A DNA stretch of 64,000 bases from Deltaproteobacteria bacterium (GTDB lineage: Bacteria; Desulfobacterota; Syntrophia; Syntrophales; JACQWR01). Both the position numbers and the translations under genes were made by a program. The notes below the pieces were generated by a model. The model made no database searches, was not told where the DNA came from, and saw nothing but the letters and a program-made list of their open reading frames with translations. Where the stretch lies: assembly GCA_026388415.1 (NCBI GenBank), contig JAPLJV010000063.1, positions 1 to 64,000 on the forward strand, in the 5' to 3' direction. Shown one piece after another: positions 1 to 8,299 of the stretch; position 1 is the stretch's first letter; every line of letters begins with the position of its first letter.

Positions 1-225
1 CGGTGGTCGCATATCTCCCTCCATAGTTTTTTATGGAGGATATTATATATTAGTTTATGTATGAATGCAACTTAGTATGAGTAGTTTCTCATCCGGAATC
101 GCCATTCGATGTTCTGATTCTCTTTCATAACAATGGAGACGATCCAAATAATAGCTTGAAGTACTACAAGAAAGAATATATACAGCGACTGCCAAAAGGT
201 CGAGTTACAAGGAGTAGATGAATAA
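1..225. other. Non-coding left edge with one hairpin
   Basis: No convincing coding sequence. An inverted repeat (CCTCCATA at 18-25, TATGGAGG at 32-39, 6-nt loop) lies at the very left, without a T-run in either direction. An AAGGAG ribosome binding site for the next gene is at 209-214. Confidence 0.5.
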
Positions 226-1059
226 ATGGCTGAAATGCTGGTAGAAACGTTAAAAATGATCGAAAAATATAAGTCGCTGAGTCCCCACTATACCGAGTTG
301 TTCGATATCTTGAGCGAGATACTTATTCTGCGGGAGGAATATCGCCAAAATATGAGGCAGATGACCTTCCCCCTGGATGAGAGGCTGATTGCCAAGAAAC
401 TTTCCGGAGGCCTGCCCCTCCTTGATTTTACCGTAGTTAACTTTGATTACCGGCCAGCCAGAGATTATTTCCTGCGTCTTTTGGAGATAGCGGAAAACCG
501 CATGCCCGGTGAAACAACGGAATTTGCCCGGCAGATTAAGTCTGGGGAACTTGATTTCGCGGATGTGATCCGCAACTCTTTTGATCCCTCCTGCGAAGAG
601 GAACTGGCCCCGGATGTTGATGATGATACCTTTGATCTCATTGAGCTATTTGTCGAGGAAAGTTTGCGGCCGGCCCTGGAGTATTTTGCCGGGCAATACG
701 GCGACATCATCGCGAAATCGGAATGGGCGGAGGGATATTGCCCGATTTGCGGCAAGGAGCCGAAGATCGGCGAGCTGAAAGATAATGAAGAACAGCGCTT
801 GCTTTTCTGCAATCAATGCGGCCTGGAATGGAATTACAGCCTGATCAAATGCCCTTTCTGCGGCAATGAGGAGCAAAAAAACCTGGCCTATTTCACCGTT
901 GAAGGTGAAGAGAGATACCGCGTTGATGTGTGCAATGTGTGCAAAAGATACGTGAAAATGGTTGATTCCACCGATGTCGCAAAAAATGCCAATCTTGATG
1001 TCGAGGATATTGCCACCTTGCACCTGGATATGCTGGCAGCAGAAGAGGGTTATGAATGA
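226..1059 (+). CDS. fdhE: Formate dehydrogenase accessory protein FdhE
   Basis: Cytoplasmic maturation factor of the FdhE family, which binds metal through rubredoxin-like CxxC pairs and is needed for active formate dehydrogenase. The 277-residue protein has an acidic helical N-terminal half and four CxxC pairs in the C-terminal half (C172/C175, C195/C198, C209/C212, C236/C239), the family hallmark. The ATG is preceded by AAGGAG 11 nt upstream. The end overlaps the nth start by 8 nt, which suggests translational coupling. No formate dehydrogenase subunit is in the window, so it may lie to the left. Confidence 0.9.
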   Translation: MAEMLVETLKMIEKYKSLSPHYTELFDILSEILILREEYRQNMRQMTFPLDERLIAKKLSGGLPLLDFTVVNFDYRPARDYFLRLLEIAENRMPGETTEFARQIKSGELDFADVIRNSFDPSCEEELAPDVDDDTFDLIELFVEESLRPALEYFAGQYGDIIAKSEWAEGYCPICGKEPKIGELKDNEEQRLLFCNQCGLEWNYSLIKCPFCGNEEQKNLAYFTVEGEERYRVDVCNVCKRYVKMVDSTDVAKNANLDVEDIATLHLDMLAAEEGYE

Positions 1060-1708
1060 CCGGGACATGGAAGAGATTATTCCCCTGCTGGCCGAGGAGC
1101 TAAAAAAGTCGGAAATGCCGATTGTGTCCTATCTGGCCGAAGGACACAGCGACCCTTTTACCATTCTAATTTCTACCCTGATCAGCCTGAGGACCAAGGA
1201 CGAGGTAACCGCCGAGTCAACGCGGCGCCTCTTCCGTCTGGCCAGCAACCCGGCGGAGATGCTGGCCCTTGCTCCGGAAACGATTGCCCAGGCCATTTAT
1301 CCAGCCGGCTTTTATCGTAACAAGTCCAGGACGATCCTTGCTGTCTGCCGGGAACTGGTGGATCTTTATAATTCCCATGTTCCCGATACCATCGAGACGT
1401 TGCTTACCATGCCGGGTGTGGGCCGAAAGACGGCCAATCTCGTGGTAACCTTGGGCTTCGGCAAACCAGGCATTTGCGTAGATACCCATGTTCATCGGAT
1501 TTCCAACAGGCTGGGATACGTCCGGACGAAAACCCCCGACGAAACAGAATTCGCTTTGAGGGGGAAGCTGCCGCACAGGTACTGGATCGCCTACAATACT
1601 TTACTGGTGGCCTTCGGCCGCCGGACCTGCCGGCCTGTTTCTCCCCTTTGCACGAACTGCCCGATCAGGGATTATTGCGATCGGGTGGATGTTCAAAAAA
1701 GCCGGTAG
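1052..1708 (+). CDS. nth: Endonuclease III
   Basis: DNA glycosylase/AP lyase of base excision repair, acting on oxidised pyrimidines. The 218-residue protein has the helix-hairpin-helix motif (MPGVGRKTANL, residues 120-130) with catalytic Lys126, the catalytic Asp144 in VDTHVHR, and a C-terminal [4Fe-4S] site with family spacing C193-x6-C200-x2-C203-x5-C209. I chose the ATG at 1052, overlapping the end of fdhE by 8 nt. The frame stays open 30 codons further upstream, but that part lies inside fdhE and does not look like family sequence. Confidence 0.93.
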   Translation: MNDRDMEEIIPLLAEELKKSEMPIVSYLAEGHSDPFTILISTLISLRTKDEVTAESTRRLFRLASNPAEMLALAPETIAQAIYPAGFYRNKSRTILAVCRELVDLYNSHVPDTIETLLTMPGVGRKTANLVVTLGFGKPGICVDTHVHRISNRLGYVRTKTPDETEFALRGKLPHRYWIAYNTLLVAFGRRTCRPVSPLCTNCPIRDYCDRVDVQKSR

Positions 1709-1710
1709 TA

Positions 1711-1751
1711 GATGTGGCAAGTTCGTCTTGCCAGGTATTTTATGCCACATC
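1711..1751 (+). terminator. Two overlapping hairpins after nth
   Basis: Two mutually exclusive perfect stems: TGGCAAG (1715-1721)/CTTGCCA (1727-1733) with loop TTCGT, followed by GGTATTTTAT, and GATGTGGCA (1711-1719)/TGCCACATC (1743-1751). The first resembles a weak intrinsic terminator for fdhE-nth. The second could compete with it. Confidence 0.45.
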
Positions 1752-1771
1752 AAAGTTACACGTCAAAGTTA

Positions 1772-1800
1772 TTGACAAAAAGTCGCAGGGTGGCTATGAT
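1772..1800 (+). promoter_or_regulatory. Sigma70-type promoter of gap-tpiA-secG
   Basis: TTGACA at 1772-1777 (perfect -35), exactly 17 bp spacer, and TATGAT at 1795-1800 (5/6 -10). It lies 41 nt before the gap ATG with no competing gene, and is one of the best promoter matches in the window. Confidence 0.75.
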
Positions 1801-1840
1801 GCAGTCACTTTTACTAACATCTTGGAACAGGAGGTAAGCG

Positions 1841-2851
1841 ATGAGTGTGAGGTTGGCAATCAATGGATTCGGCAGGGTCGGGAGATATTTGGTCAGGGCC
1901 TGCCTTGGGTATGAGGATATCGAAGTAGTTGCTGTTAACACCAGGGCCAAGCCTGCTGTTCTGGCCCATCTGCTCAAATATGACTCCGTGCACGGCAAAA
2001 TCCGGGCGGAGGTGTCGGCCGATGATGATGGAATTATTGTTAACGGTAAAAAAATAAAGGTACTGGGCGCCACCACAACTCCGGCCGATCTTCCCTGGCG
2101 CGATCTAGGCATAGATGTGCTGGTCGAGTCAACGGGGAAATTTACCAAGCGTGAAGATGTCGTGGGACATATCAGCGCCGGCGCCAGAAAGGTAATCCTG
2201 GCTGCTCCCGGCAAGGGCATGGATGGAACATTCGTGATGGGGGTCAATGAAGGCACCTATGACCCGGCCAAGCACAACATAGTCTCCAATGCTTCCTGTA
2301 CAACCAATTGCCTGGCACCCGTTGCCAAGATTCTCAACGATAATTTCGGCATTGTGAAAGGATTGATGACGACGGTCCATTCCTACACCATGGATCAAAG
2401 GCTACTGGATGGTTCGCACAAGGATCTGAGACGGGGGCGGGCCGCGGCCATGTCCATTGTGCCCACCTCCACAGGCGCTGCGGCAGCCGTGGCGGAGGTG
2501 ATTCCGGCCCTGAAAGGGAAACTGGACGGTCTTGCCCTACGCGTTCCCACGCCGAACGTTTCGCTGGTAGATCTGTCGGTTGAGCTTGGCAAGACGGTGA
2601 CGGCCCAGGAAGTTAACGCCGCTTTCAAGGAAGCTGCGTCCGGAAGTTTAAAAGGCCTCCTGCAGTTTTGCGAAGAGGAGCTGGTTTCCATAGATTTTAT
2701 GAGCAGTTCTTATTCTTCCATCGTGGATGCCGCTTTGACCAAAGTGATCGCCGGGAATTTCGTCAAGGTATTTTCCTGGTATGACAATGAAAGCGGTTAT
2801 GCCTGCCGCATCCGGGATCTGGCCTTGTATATCGGTAAAAAGGGAGCTTAA
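1841..2851 (+). CDS. gap: Glyceraldehyde-3-phosphate dehydrogenase
   Basis: NAD-dependent oxidation of glyceraldehyde 3-phosphate to 1,3-bisphosphoglycerate in central metabolism. The 336 residues match the family length. The Rossmann motif NGFGRVGR is at residues 8-15, and the active site SNASCTTNC has catalytic Cys153. The C-terminal catalytic domain ends in WYDNESGYACR. An AGGAGG ribosome site is 5-10 nt upstream of the ATG. Only 3 nt separate it from tpiA; the pgk gene often found between them is missing. Confidence 0.97.
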   Translation: MSVRLAINGFGRVGRYLVRACLGYEDIEVVAVNTRAKPAVLAHLLKYDSVHGKIRAEVSADDDGIIVNGKKIKVLGATTTPADLPWRDLGIDVLVESTGKFTKREDVVGHISAGARKVILAAPGKGMDGTFVMGVNEGTYDPAKHNIVSNASCTTNCLAPVAKILNDNFGIVKGLMTTVHSYTMDQRLLDGSHKDLRRGRAAAMSIVPTSTGAAAAVAEVIPALKGKLDGLALRVPTPNVSLVDLSVELGKTVTAQEVNAAFKEAASGSLKGLLQFCEEELVSIDFMSSSYSSIVDAALTKVIAGNFVKVFSWYDNESGYACRIRDLALYIGKKGA

Positions 2852-2854
2852 GCG

Positions 2855-3604
2855 ATGTTTCCGCCCCTTATCGTCGGCAACTGGAAGATGTACAAGACAA
2901 TTACGGAGGGGATGGATTTTGTCGTCCGCCTCCGGGCCAGGATCAAAGAAACGGCGGGCAGGAAAGTAGTGATAGCGCCACCTTTTACCGCTCTCTATGC
3001 AATGGCGGGGGCGCTCAAGGAAACGGGGATTGGTCTGGCGGCCCAGAATGTCTGGGACCGCGAAGCAGGGGCATTTACCGGCGAAGTATCGCCGCGCATG
3101 CTTGTAGATGCTGGCTGTCAGTACGTCATTGTCGGTCATTCGGAACGTCGCGCCCTTTTCGGAGAGGGCGACGCCCTGATCAACAGGAAGCTTAAGGCGG
3201 TCATACAATCCGGCCTGCAGCCCATCTTGTGTATCGGCGAAACGCTGAGCGAGCGGGAGGCCGGTCAGACATTTGCCGTCGTGGACAGGCAGATTACGGA
3301 AGGGCTGAAAGACATAAGTGCTGCCGATGCAGCGCGGGTGGTGCTCGCTTATGAACCGGTATGGGCGATTGGAACGGGCCAGACAGCTTCACCGGAGCAG
3401 GCCGCCGCAGTGCATAAGCATATTCGTGGAGTGGCAGGCGGGGTGTACGGAGAGGAATTTTCCCGCCAGATGCCCGTCATTTATGGAGGCAGCGTCAATC
3501 CGGCCAACATCAAGGCCCTCATGGCACAGCGGGATATCAACGGCGTCCTGGTGGGGGGAGCAAGTCTGGACGTGGAATCCTTTGCTCAGATAGTGGAATT
3601 TTAA
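2855..3604 (+). CDS. tpiA: Triosephosphate isomerase
   Basis: Interconverts dihydroxyacetone phosphate and glyceraldehyde 3-phosphate. Full-length TIM barrel of 249 residues with substrate Lys in GNWKMYK (residues 8-14), the electrophilic His in VGHSERR, the catalytic Glu in YEPVWAIGTG, and the C-terminal phosphate-binding YGGSV and GVLVGGAS. It starts 3 nt after gap and is almost certainly cotranscribed with it. Confidence 0.97.
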   Translation: MFPPLIVGNWKMYKTITEGMDFVVRLRARIKETAGRKVVIAPPFTALYAMAGALKETGIGLAAQNVWDREAGAFTGEVSPRMLVDAGCQYVIVGHSERRALFGEGDALINRKLKAVIQSGLQPILCIGETLSEREAGQTFAVVDRQITEGLKDISAADAARVVLAYEPVWAIGTGQTASPEQAAAVHKHIRGVAGGVYGEEFSRQMPVIYGGSVNPANIKALMAQRDINGVLVGGASLDVESFAQIVEF

Positions 3605-3626
3605 TGAATTTTGGGAGGGTTAACAA

Positions 3627-3995
3627 GTGCATATTTTTATTACCTTACTGCATGTTATCGTTTGTATCATTCTGATTTTGGTCGTGCTTCTGCAGGCCGG
3701 CAAGGGGGCAAATATGGGCGCCGCCTTCGGGGGATCAAGTCAGACGGTTTTCGGCAGCAGCGGCGCCGGAACATTTTTGGGCAAGATGACCACCATTGTG
3801 GCTGCGGTATTCATGCTGACGTCGCTGACCCTGTCATATTTTTCCGTTTACAAGGGTTCATCCATTATGGACTCTGTTTCCCGTTCTGATACCAGGAAGG
3901 CCGCGCCGCAGACGACACAAAAACCGGCCACGCCTGTCGGCGCTGAAAAAACCCAGGGCCCAGCCCTACCCGGGATACCCCCGGCAGCTAAATAA
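3627..3995 (+). CDS. secG: Preprotein translocase subunit SecG
   Basis: Small inner-membrane subunit of the SecYEG channel. The 122-residue protein has two membrane segments (about residues 2-22 and 55-75) flanking the Gly/Ser-rich loop typical of SecG (QAGKGANMGAAFGGSS). The C-terminus is a poorly conserved Pro/Ala/Thr-rich cytoplasmic tail. It follows tpiA by 22 nt with GGGAGG upstream of the start codon. The gap-tpiA-secG order is common in proteobacteria. Confidence 0.92.
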   Translation: MHIFITLLHVIVCIILILVVLLQAGKGANMGAAFGGSSQTVFGSSGAGTFLGKMTTIVAAVFMLTSLTLSYFSVYKGSSIMDSVSRSDTRKAAPQTTQKPATPVGAEKTQGPALPGIPPAAK

Positions 3996-4028
3996 TTATT
4001 AAGGAAGCAGTCCTGTATCTTTGAAAAT

Positions 4029-4115
4029 GCCGAAGTGGTGGAACATGGTAGACACGCTATCTTGAGGGGGTAGTGGCTTACGGCCATCCGGGTTCAAGTC
4101 CCGGCTTCGGCACCA
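4029..4115 (+). tRNA. tRNA-Leu (anticodon GAG)
   Basis: Class II tRNA with a long variable arm. Acceptor stem GCCGAAG (4029-4035) pairs with CTTCGGC (4105-4111), then discriminator A and encoded CCA (4113-4115). The anticodon stem CTATC/GGTAG encloses loop TTGAGGG with anticodon GAG at 4064-4066. The T arm GGGTTCAAGTCCC is canonical. It decodes CUC/CUU leucine codons. Confidence 0.95.
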
Positions 4116-4200
4116 AATTTTGATAAAGTAAGAGGGTTTGAATATCGAACGGCAACTGGGCTCTTTTGCCGCAAGCAAAGTATTGACGGAGGTAAAATAA

Positions 4201-4575
4201 ATGAAAAAAATCACGTTGGTTGTGACGCTAATGCTGGCATTTATTTTGCTCCCGGTTAATCTTGCCCTCGCGAACAAGTCGGAAACTTCCATTAAGGGAC
4301 CGGCCGAGGCTGCCAAAGGATCTGAGGTGACTCTCCAGATCACGTCCACCCATAATGCGAATACTGCTTCCCATTATACCGAGTGGTTGAGTGTGACAGC
4401 CGACAGGAAAGCGTTAAACCGGTGGGACTATACCAAAGAGAATCGCCCTGAGGGAGCGGTCTTCAGCAAAGAAATCAAGATCAAGGTCACAAAAGATACG
4501 GAAATCGTCGCCGAGTCGAGTTGCAATGTCCATGGCAGCAAAGGGCCGATAATACATAAAATAGTGGTGAAGTAA
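4201..4575 (+). CDS. Exported superoxide reductase-like (desulfoferrodoxin-fold) protein
   Basis: The 124-residue protein has a Sec signal peptide (residues 1 to about 24, ending ALA-N) and one SOR/neelaredoxin-like domain. Candidate iron ligands are H51 and H58 in the HNANTASHYTEW segment and C108-x2-H111 in CNVHGSKG, which matches the Cys/His pair of the SOR centre. The fourth His of classical SOR (in the EKH motif) is not evident, so activity may differ or another residue may serve. Exported SOR-like proteins are less usual than cytoplasmic ones. An ACGGAGG site precedes the ATG. A tiny membrane protein gene follows 24 nt later. Confidence 0.7.
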   Translation: MKKITLVVTLMLAFILLPVNLALANKSETSIKGPAEAAKGSEVTLQITSTHNANTASHYTEWLSVTADRKALNRWDYTKENRPEGAVFSKEIKIKVTKDTEIVAESSCNVHGSKGPIIHKIVVK

Positions 4576-4599
4576 TCAACCTCAACAGGATGGTTTAAT

Positions 4600-4788
4600 A
4601 TGAAGATCGGCGGAGTTTCGATCATTTTAATCCTGGGGTTTATCAACCTGATCCTGATCCTGTTCCAGCTAAGTACGGGGCTTCGATGGATCAAAGTACC
4701 ATTTCCAATGCACCGGAGAATGGGAATGATCCTCTTCATTAGTGCAGGCCTCCATGCTATACTCGCTTATCCCGCAAATTACGGCTGA
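4600..4788 (+). CDS. Small two-helix membrane protein
   Basis: Unrecognised 62-residue protein with two hydrophobic segments (about residues 5-27 and 40-57) and two His (in MHRRMG and AGLHAIL) that could face a haem, as in small cytochrome-b-like domains; that is only a guess. It follows the exported SOR-like gene by 24 nt, with AACAGGATGG upstream of the start, so the two may form an electron-delivery pair. No paralogue is seen in the window. Confidence 0.45.
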   Translation: MKIGGVSIILILGFINLILILFQLSTGLRWIKVPFPMHRRMGMILFISAGLHAILAYPANYG

Positions 4789-4839
4789 TAGAGACGCGCG
4801 GGGGCAATTGAAAAATAAAAAGGATGATGACTTTACAAC

Positions 4840-5661
4840 ATGATGGAAAGTGCAATCGCTAAAGCAATTCAGCTTCAATACCAGCCAGTTGCCATTCTCT
4901 TGTCAAACGAAAAGCCGAAGGATGCGATGCAGTTTTCCGAAAATAAATGGGGATGTGTGATGTGGCTGGCTGCTGCCGCCGCCAAAGGGAAGAGCGCGGT
5001 TGCAGACGGGAAAACATTCGGTTGTTTCGGTGGTGGCGTTGGCCTTGGGTTCGGTAATCAGTATAAAAATTTCCCCGGCGGTGAAGAAGGCTTTTGCCAT
5101 TTTCTCTCAACCGGCAATGCCGCAAGGACTGGTGGACCGGAACTGGCCGAGAAGATTAAGCCTTATATGACAGCAGAAAGTTATGATAATTTTTTACATG
5201 GCGAGCGCTATATCAAGTCGCCCGTTCTGGTCGAGAAATTTGTCAAGGCCTTGCCCATTACAGAGATTCCTGAAAAATATGTAGTGTTTCAGCCGCTAAA
5301 TAAAGTTGATTCTGCTCTCGAAAAACCTCGGGTGGTTATTTTTTTTGTTAATCCTGATCAGCTCTCCGCTCTGACCGTTCTGGCCAACTTCGGGAGAGGC
5401 GATAACGAGAATGTGATTATGCCTTATGCGGCCGGTTGCCAGACTATCGGAATCTATCCTTACCGGGAGGCACAATCAGCCAAGCCCCGTGCGGTGGTTG
5501 GTTTAACCGATCTTTCCGCGCGCGTCTATATCCGCAAGCAGTTGAATAATCCAAATCTGATGACTTTTGCTGTGCCCTTAGCTCTCTTTGAAGAAATGGA
5601 GCAAAATGTTCCCAATTCGTTTTTAGAGAGGCATACGTGGTTCAGCCTGTTGTCTAGATAA
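4840..5661 (+). CDS. DUF169 family protein
   Basis: Cytoplasmic 273-residue protein of the DUF169 family, common in anaerobes and of unknown function. Recognisable features are the opening segment with QYQPVAILLS, the GCVMWLAAAAAKGKSA region, the Gly-rich FGCFGGGVGLGFG and the conserved Cys residues at about 39, 61 and 83. The start is one of two adjacent ATG codons (4840 or 4843). It lies 51 nt after the small membrane gene on the same strand and may or may not be cotranscribed with it. Confidence 0.8.
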   Translation: MMESAIAKAIQLQYQPVAILLSNEKPKDAMQFSENKWGCVMWLAAAAAKGKSAVADGKTFGCFGGGVGLGFGNQYKNFPGGEEGFCHFLSTGNAARTGGPELAEKIKPYMTAESYDNFLHGERYIKSPVLVEKFVKALPITEIPEKYVVFQPLNKVDSALEKPRVVIFFVNPDQLSALTVLANFGRGDNENVIMPYAAGCQTIGIYPYREAQSAKPRAVVGLTDLSARVYIRKQLNNPNLMTFAVPLALFEEMEQNVPNSFLERHTWFSLLSR

Positions 5662-5666
5662 AATTC

Positions 5667-5693
5667 TTGACAGATACGTTAACATACGTTAAC
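5667..5693 (+). promoter_or_regulatory. TTGACA box followed by 10-bp tandem repeat
   Basis: TTGACA at 5667-5672 is followed by two perfect tandem copies of ATACGTTAAC (5674-5683 and 5684-5693). The 10-bp period puts both copies on one DNA face, as expected of an operator. It lies 64-91 nt before the DUF4398 gene. No good -10 box is seen at 17 bp. Confidence 0.4.
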
Positions 5694-5757
5694 CAGACAC
5701 CTTATTTTCCATCAACATACATATTTGGTAATCTCTTTCATCTTTTAGGAGGGTATC

Positions 5758-6156
5758 ATGTCGGCAAGAAATTTTCTGCTATTGGGGGCATCCATATGTT
5801 CACTATCGTTTGTATTAGCTTTTTCAAACGTTGTACAGGCAGAAAGCATGGAGCCGGCTCAGGAACAGGAATTTTCAGATGCTAAGGCATCCATAGAGAA
5901 TGCCCGTAGTATGCAGACAGAGCAATTGGCGCCTGAATTAATGCAACAAGCCCAAGAGCTCATTAAAACGGCTGTCAACGCGAGGCAATCTAAGGATCGA
6001 GTGCTGTTCAGCCATGCTTCCCGCTTGGCCAGGACCTATGCCGAACTGGCAAAAGCCAGTGCAGAATTGCAGATAGATGTCGGGAAGTTGACAGCGGCAA
6101 AAGAATCATTGGATAAGATCAAGTCCGAAATCGAGCATTTGAAGAAGGCGCCTTGA
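5758..6156 (+). CDS. Exported DUF4398-type protein
   Basis: A 132-residue protein with a signal peptide (about residues 1-29, ending VVQA-E) and an all-helical body with the Ala/Glu-rich pattern of DUF4398 (AKASIENAR and a second helix pair). The family often sits next to or at the N-terminus of OmpA-like proteins, as here: the next gene begins 14 nt downstream. A TTTAGGAGGG ribosome site precedes the ATG. Probably periplasmic; function unknown. Confidence 0.7.
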   Translation: MSARNFLLLGASICSLSFVLAFSNVVQAESMEPAQEQEFSDAKASIENARSMQTEQLAPELMQQAQELIKTAVNARQSKDRVLFSHASRLARTYAELAKASAELQIDVGKLTAAKESLDKIKSEIEHLKKAP

Positions 6157-6169
6157 GGAGGGCAGGATC

Positions 6170-7381
6170 ATGAAAATATTTAAACGTTCAGGCGGAAGAA
6201 TATTATTTTTTCTCATTATTCTGGGGTTTGTCGTCCCTCTTTCTCCGGTAATGTCTGCCGAAGCCACCCCTGCCCAATTCATTGAAGAAGCCAAGCTCGC
6301 AATTGAGCAAGCCCGCAAGGCAGAGGCCGAACAAAAAGCGTTAGACGATTTTACCGCAGCAAAATCCTGGCTATTTCAGGCGGAAAAGTCCTACGGCGAC
6401 TCCAATTCCGGCATATCCATATTCAGCACTGTAAAAATGAGGAAGGTCAAGGATGATGAGGTTGTTTTTTTGGCCACTATGGCGAAATTAAAAGCCATGA
6501 TCGCTACAGCCAAAGCGAATAGGGATGCCACCATAGCCAAATTGAAGGATACACAAAAAGACCTTGCCGACTACCAGAGTTCCCTTGCCATCCTGAAGGA
6601 AAAGATTGCCGAAGCTGATAAAGCCAAAGAAATCCAGGCCAAGGCCGAGGCCGAGCGCAAGCAGTTAGAGGAGGCCCAGCAAAAATTGGCAGAGCTGGAG
6701 ACCATTAGGAAAAAGGAATTGCAGGATGTCCGAAGAGGAACGGCCGAACTCGAAGCCCGCAAAGAAAAGGAAGTCCAGGAAGCACAATTGAAGGAAGTTC
6801 AACGAGCTGCAGAAAAGGAGAAGGCGGCTATAGAGGCCAAATTAAAGGCCGCAGCAATAGAAACCCAGCGCGCAAAGGAAGCAATGGAACTGAAGGCCAG
6901 GGAGGAAAAATTGTCTGAAGATCAGCGTAAGCTTGCCGCCCTGCAGGTCAGGATGCAAGCCTTGGAGCGCGAAAAGGCCGTGCTTTCCGCAGCCGGCAAC
7001 ATTCCCAATGTGGCGGTTAAGTTGGGCGATAAAAAGATTATTCTGACCATTCTGATCAGCGACCTCTTTACCCCTGCCAATGATCTTAAGCCGTCAGGAA
7101 AAGAAATATTGAATAACCTCGGGAAATTATTAAAAGCTAACACCGACAATAAGGTTGCTGTTCAGGGACATACCGATAGTAGAGGAAAGCCGGAAGTTAA
7201 CCAGGCTACGTCTGAGAAGCGGGCGCAAAAAGTCCGGGAATACCTTGTTGCATACCAAAATATTCCGCCCCTTCAGGTTGCAGCAGAAGGCCTCGGGGCA
7301 ACGCAACCCGTTGCGACAAATGCAACCGAAACGGGAAGATCTCTGAACCGAAGGGTGGAAGTGATTATTCCGATTAGGTAA
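6170..7381 (+). CDS. OmpA-family protein with DUF4398-like N-terminus and long coiled coil
   Basis: Envelope protein of 403 residues: signal peptide (to about residue 30, MSAEA), a DUF4398-like helical region (about 33-120), a long Lys/Glu/Ala-rich coiled coil (about 120-275), and a C-terminal OmpA peptidoglycan-binding domain (about 285-403) with VQGHTDSRGKPEVN and NRRVEV motifs. It probably bridges membrane and cell wall. It pairs with the preceding DUF4398 gene (14 nt gap, GGAGGG). A similar architecture recurs at 62790-63944 on the opposite strand. Confidence 0.85.
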   Translation: MKIFKRSGGRILFFLIILGFVVPLSPVMSAEATPAQFIEEAKLAIEQARKAEAEQKALDDFTAAKSWLFQAEKSYGDSNSGISIFSTVKMRKVKDDEVVFLATMAKLKAMIATAKANRDATIAKLKDTQKDLADYQSSLAILKEKIAEADKAKEIQAKAEAERKQLEEAQQKLAELETIRKKELQDVRRGTAELEARKEKEVQEAQLKEVQRAAEKEKAAIEAKLKAAAIETQRAKEAMELKAREEKLSEDQRKLAALQVRMQALEREKAVLSAAGNIPNVAVKLGDKKIILTILISDLFTPANDLKPSGKEILNNLGKLLKANTDNKVAVQGHTDSRGKPEVNQATSEKRAQKVREYLVAYQNIPPLQVAAEGLGATQPVATNATETGRSLNRRVEVIIPIR

Positions 7382-7443
7382 TAGGATCTCCAAAAAAAAC
7401 AACTTCAATGATTTTTGACTTTGAGAGGTTTTCCCCGGCCATC

Positions 7444-7611
7444 TCAGACTTCCGTCATATTATTTTCGATGAGCCATCTTGCCTGAAAGGCGCGCCTGGC
7501 CGCCCAGCCTACATCATTGATGAACCAGGCGTTGGCCGACCCCCCGACAGCGGCGCCGATGGCCGGGATAGCCTGCAAGACTTTACGTTCGGTGATATTC
7601 AGCCCCAGCCG
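7444..7611 (-). pseudogene. Remnant of an EcsC-family protein C-terminus
   Basis: Read on the - strand, a 55-codon open stretch bounded upstream by an in-frame TGA encodes an EcsC-like C-terminus (motifs KVLQAIPAIGAAVGG, NAWFINDV, AARRAFQARWL). Intact family members are several times longer, so this is a 5'-truncated relic. It lies just downstream of the DtxR-type gene. The EcsC assignment is from memory of the family and moderately sure. Confidence 0.5.
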
Positions 7612-7625
7612 TCATTAAAGACCAT

Positions 7626-8288
7626 TTATATCTTCAATCCATAGATGCCCATGGCAATATCCTGTTCCAGGGCGATCTGGGTATTATCAATCTGAATGAC
7701 ATAAGCGGGGAACTTCTGGCGGATTTTTATCTTTTTCCCGGGCGACACGCCAAAAGACACCAGCTTGCCGATCAAGACGGGGTCCGCTTTTCTGATAAAG
7801 GAAATCCTGACCTCATCGCCTACCTCCAGGGCATCGAGAGATTTAACAAACGCTTTGACAGAACTCTCCGCTCGATTGCAGCAGCCTCCCTCCGGTATCG
7901 GGAACCCGTGGGGACATTCCCGCGGGTGGCCCAGCAAGGTGCAGATTGCCTCGGTAAGTCCGGGCGCCAACGTGTGCTCAAACTCACAGGCCGACTCTTC
8001 CATTTCCCCAAACGTCATGCCCAAAACATCCACCAGGAGCCTTTCGGCCAGTCTGTGCCTGCGGATGATAGGCTCCGCCTGCACCTTTCCCTCGGCAGTG
8101 AGAGCTATATCCGGGCCGCTTATTTTCACGAGGCCGCTTTTTTCCAGCTCCGATAAGATTTCGTCATCCACAATATAGCCAATGGCGGCGGCGTGTTCCT
8201 TCAGGACGTTTTCTACCGTGCAGCTCCCTTTTTCCTCCAACGTCCAGATAGTCTCGAGAGTCTCGGCAGTTACATCTACAATTTTCAT
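7626..8288 (-). CDS. DtxR/MntR-type metal regulator with FeoA-like C-terminus
   Basis: A 220-residue protein with an N-terminal winged helix (about 1-70), a metal-binding dimerisation region (about 70-140; HRLAERLL, EFEHTL, then CPHGFPIPEGGCC) and a FeoA/SH3-like domain (about 150-220). This is the architecture of iron- or manganese-dependent repressors of the DtxR family. It lies 11 nt downstream of feoB and is presumably cotranscribed, so it is a good candidate for autoregulating iron uptake from the palindromes before feoB. Confidence 0.85.
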   Translation of the reverse strand: MKIVDVTAETLETIWTLEEKGSCTVENVLKEHAAAIGYIVDDEILSELEKSGLVKISGPDIALTAEGKVQAEPIIRRHRLAERLLVDVLGMTFGEMEESACEFEHTLAPGLTEAICTLLGHPRECPHGFPIPEGGCCNRAESSVKAFVKSLDALEVGDEVRISFIRKADPVLIGKLVSFGVSPGKKIKIRQKFPAYVIQIDNTQIALEQDIAMGIYGLKI

Positions 8289-8299
8289 AGGTCACCCCC

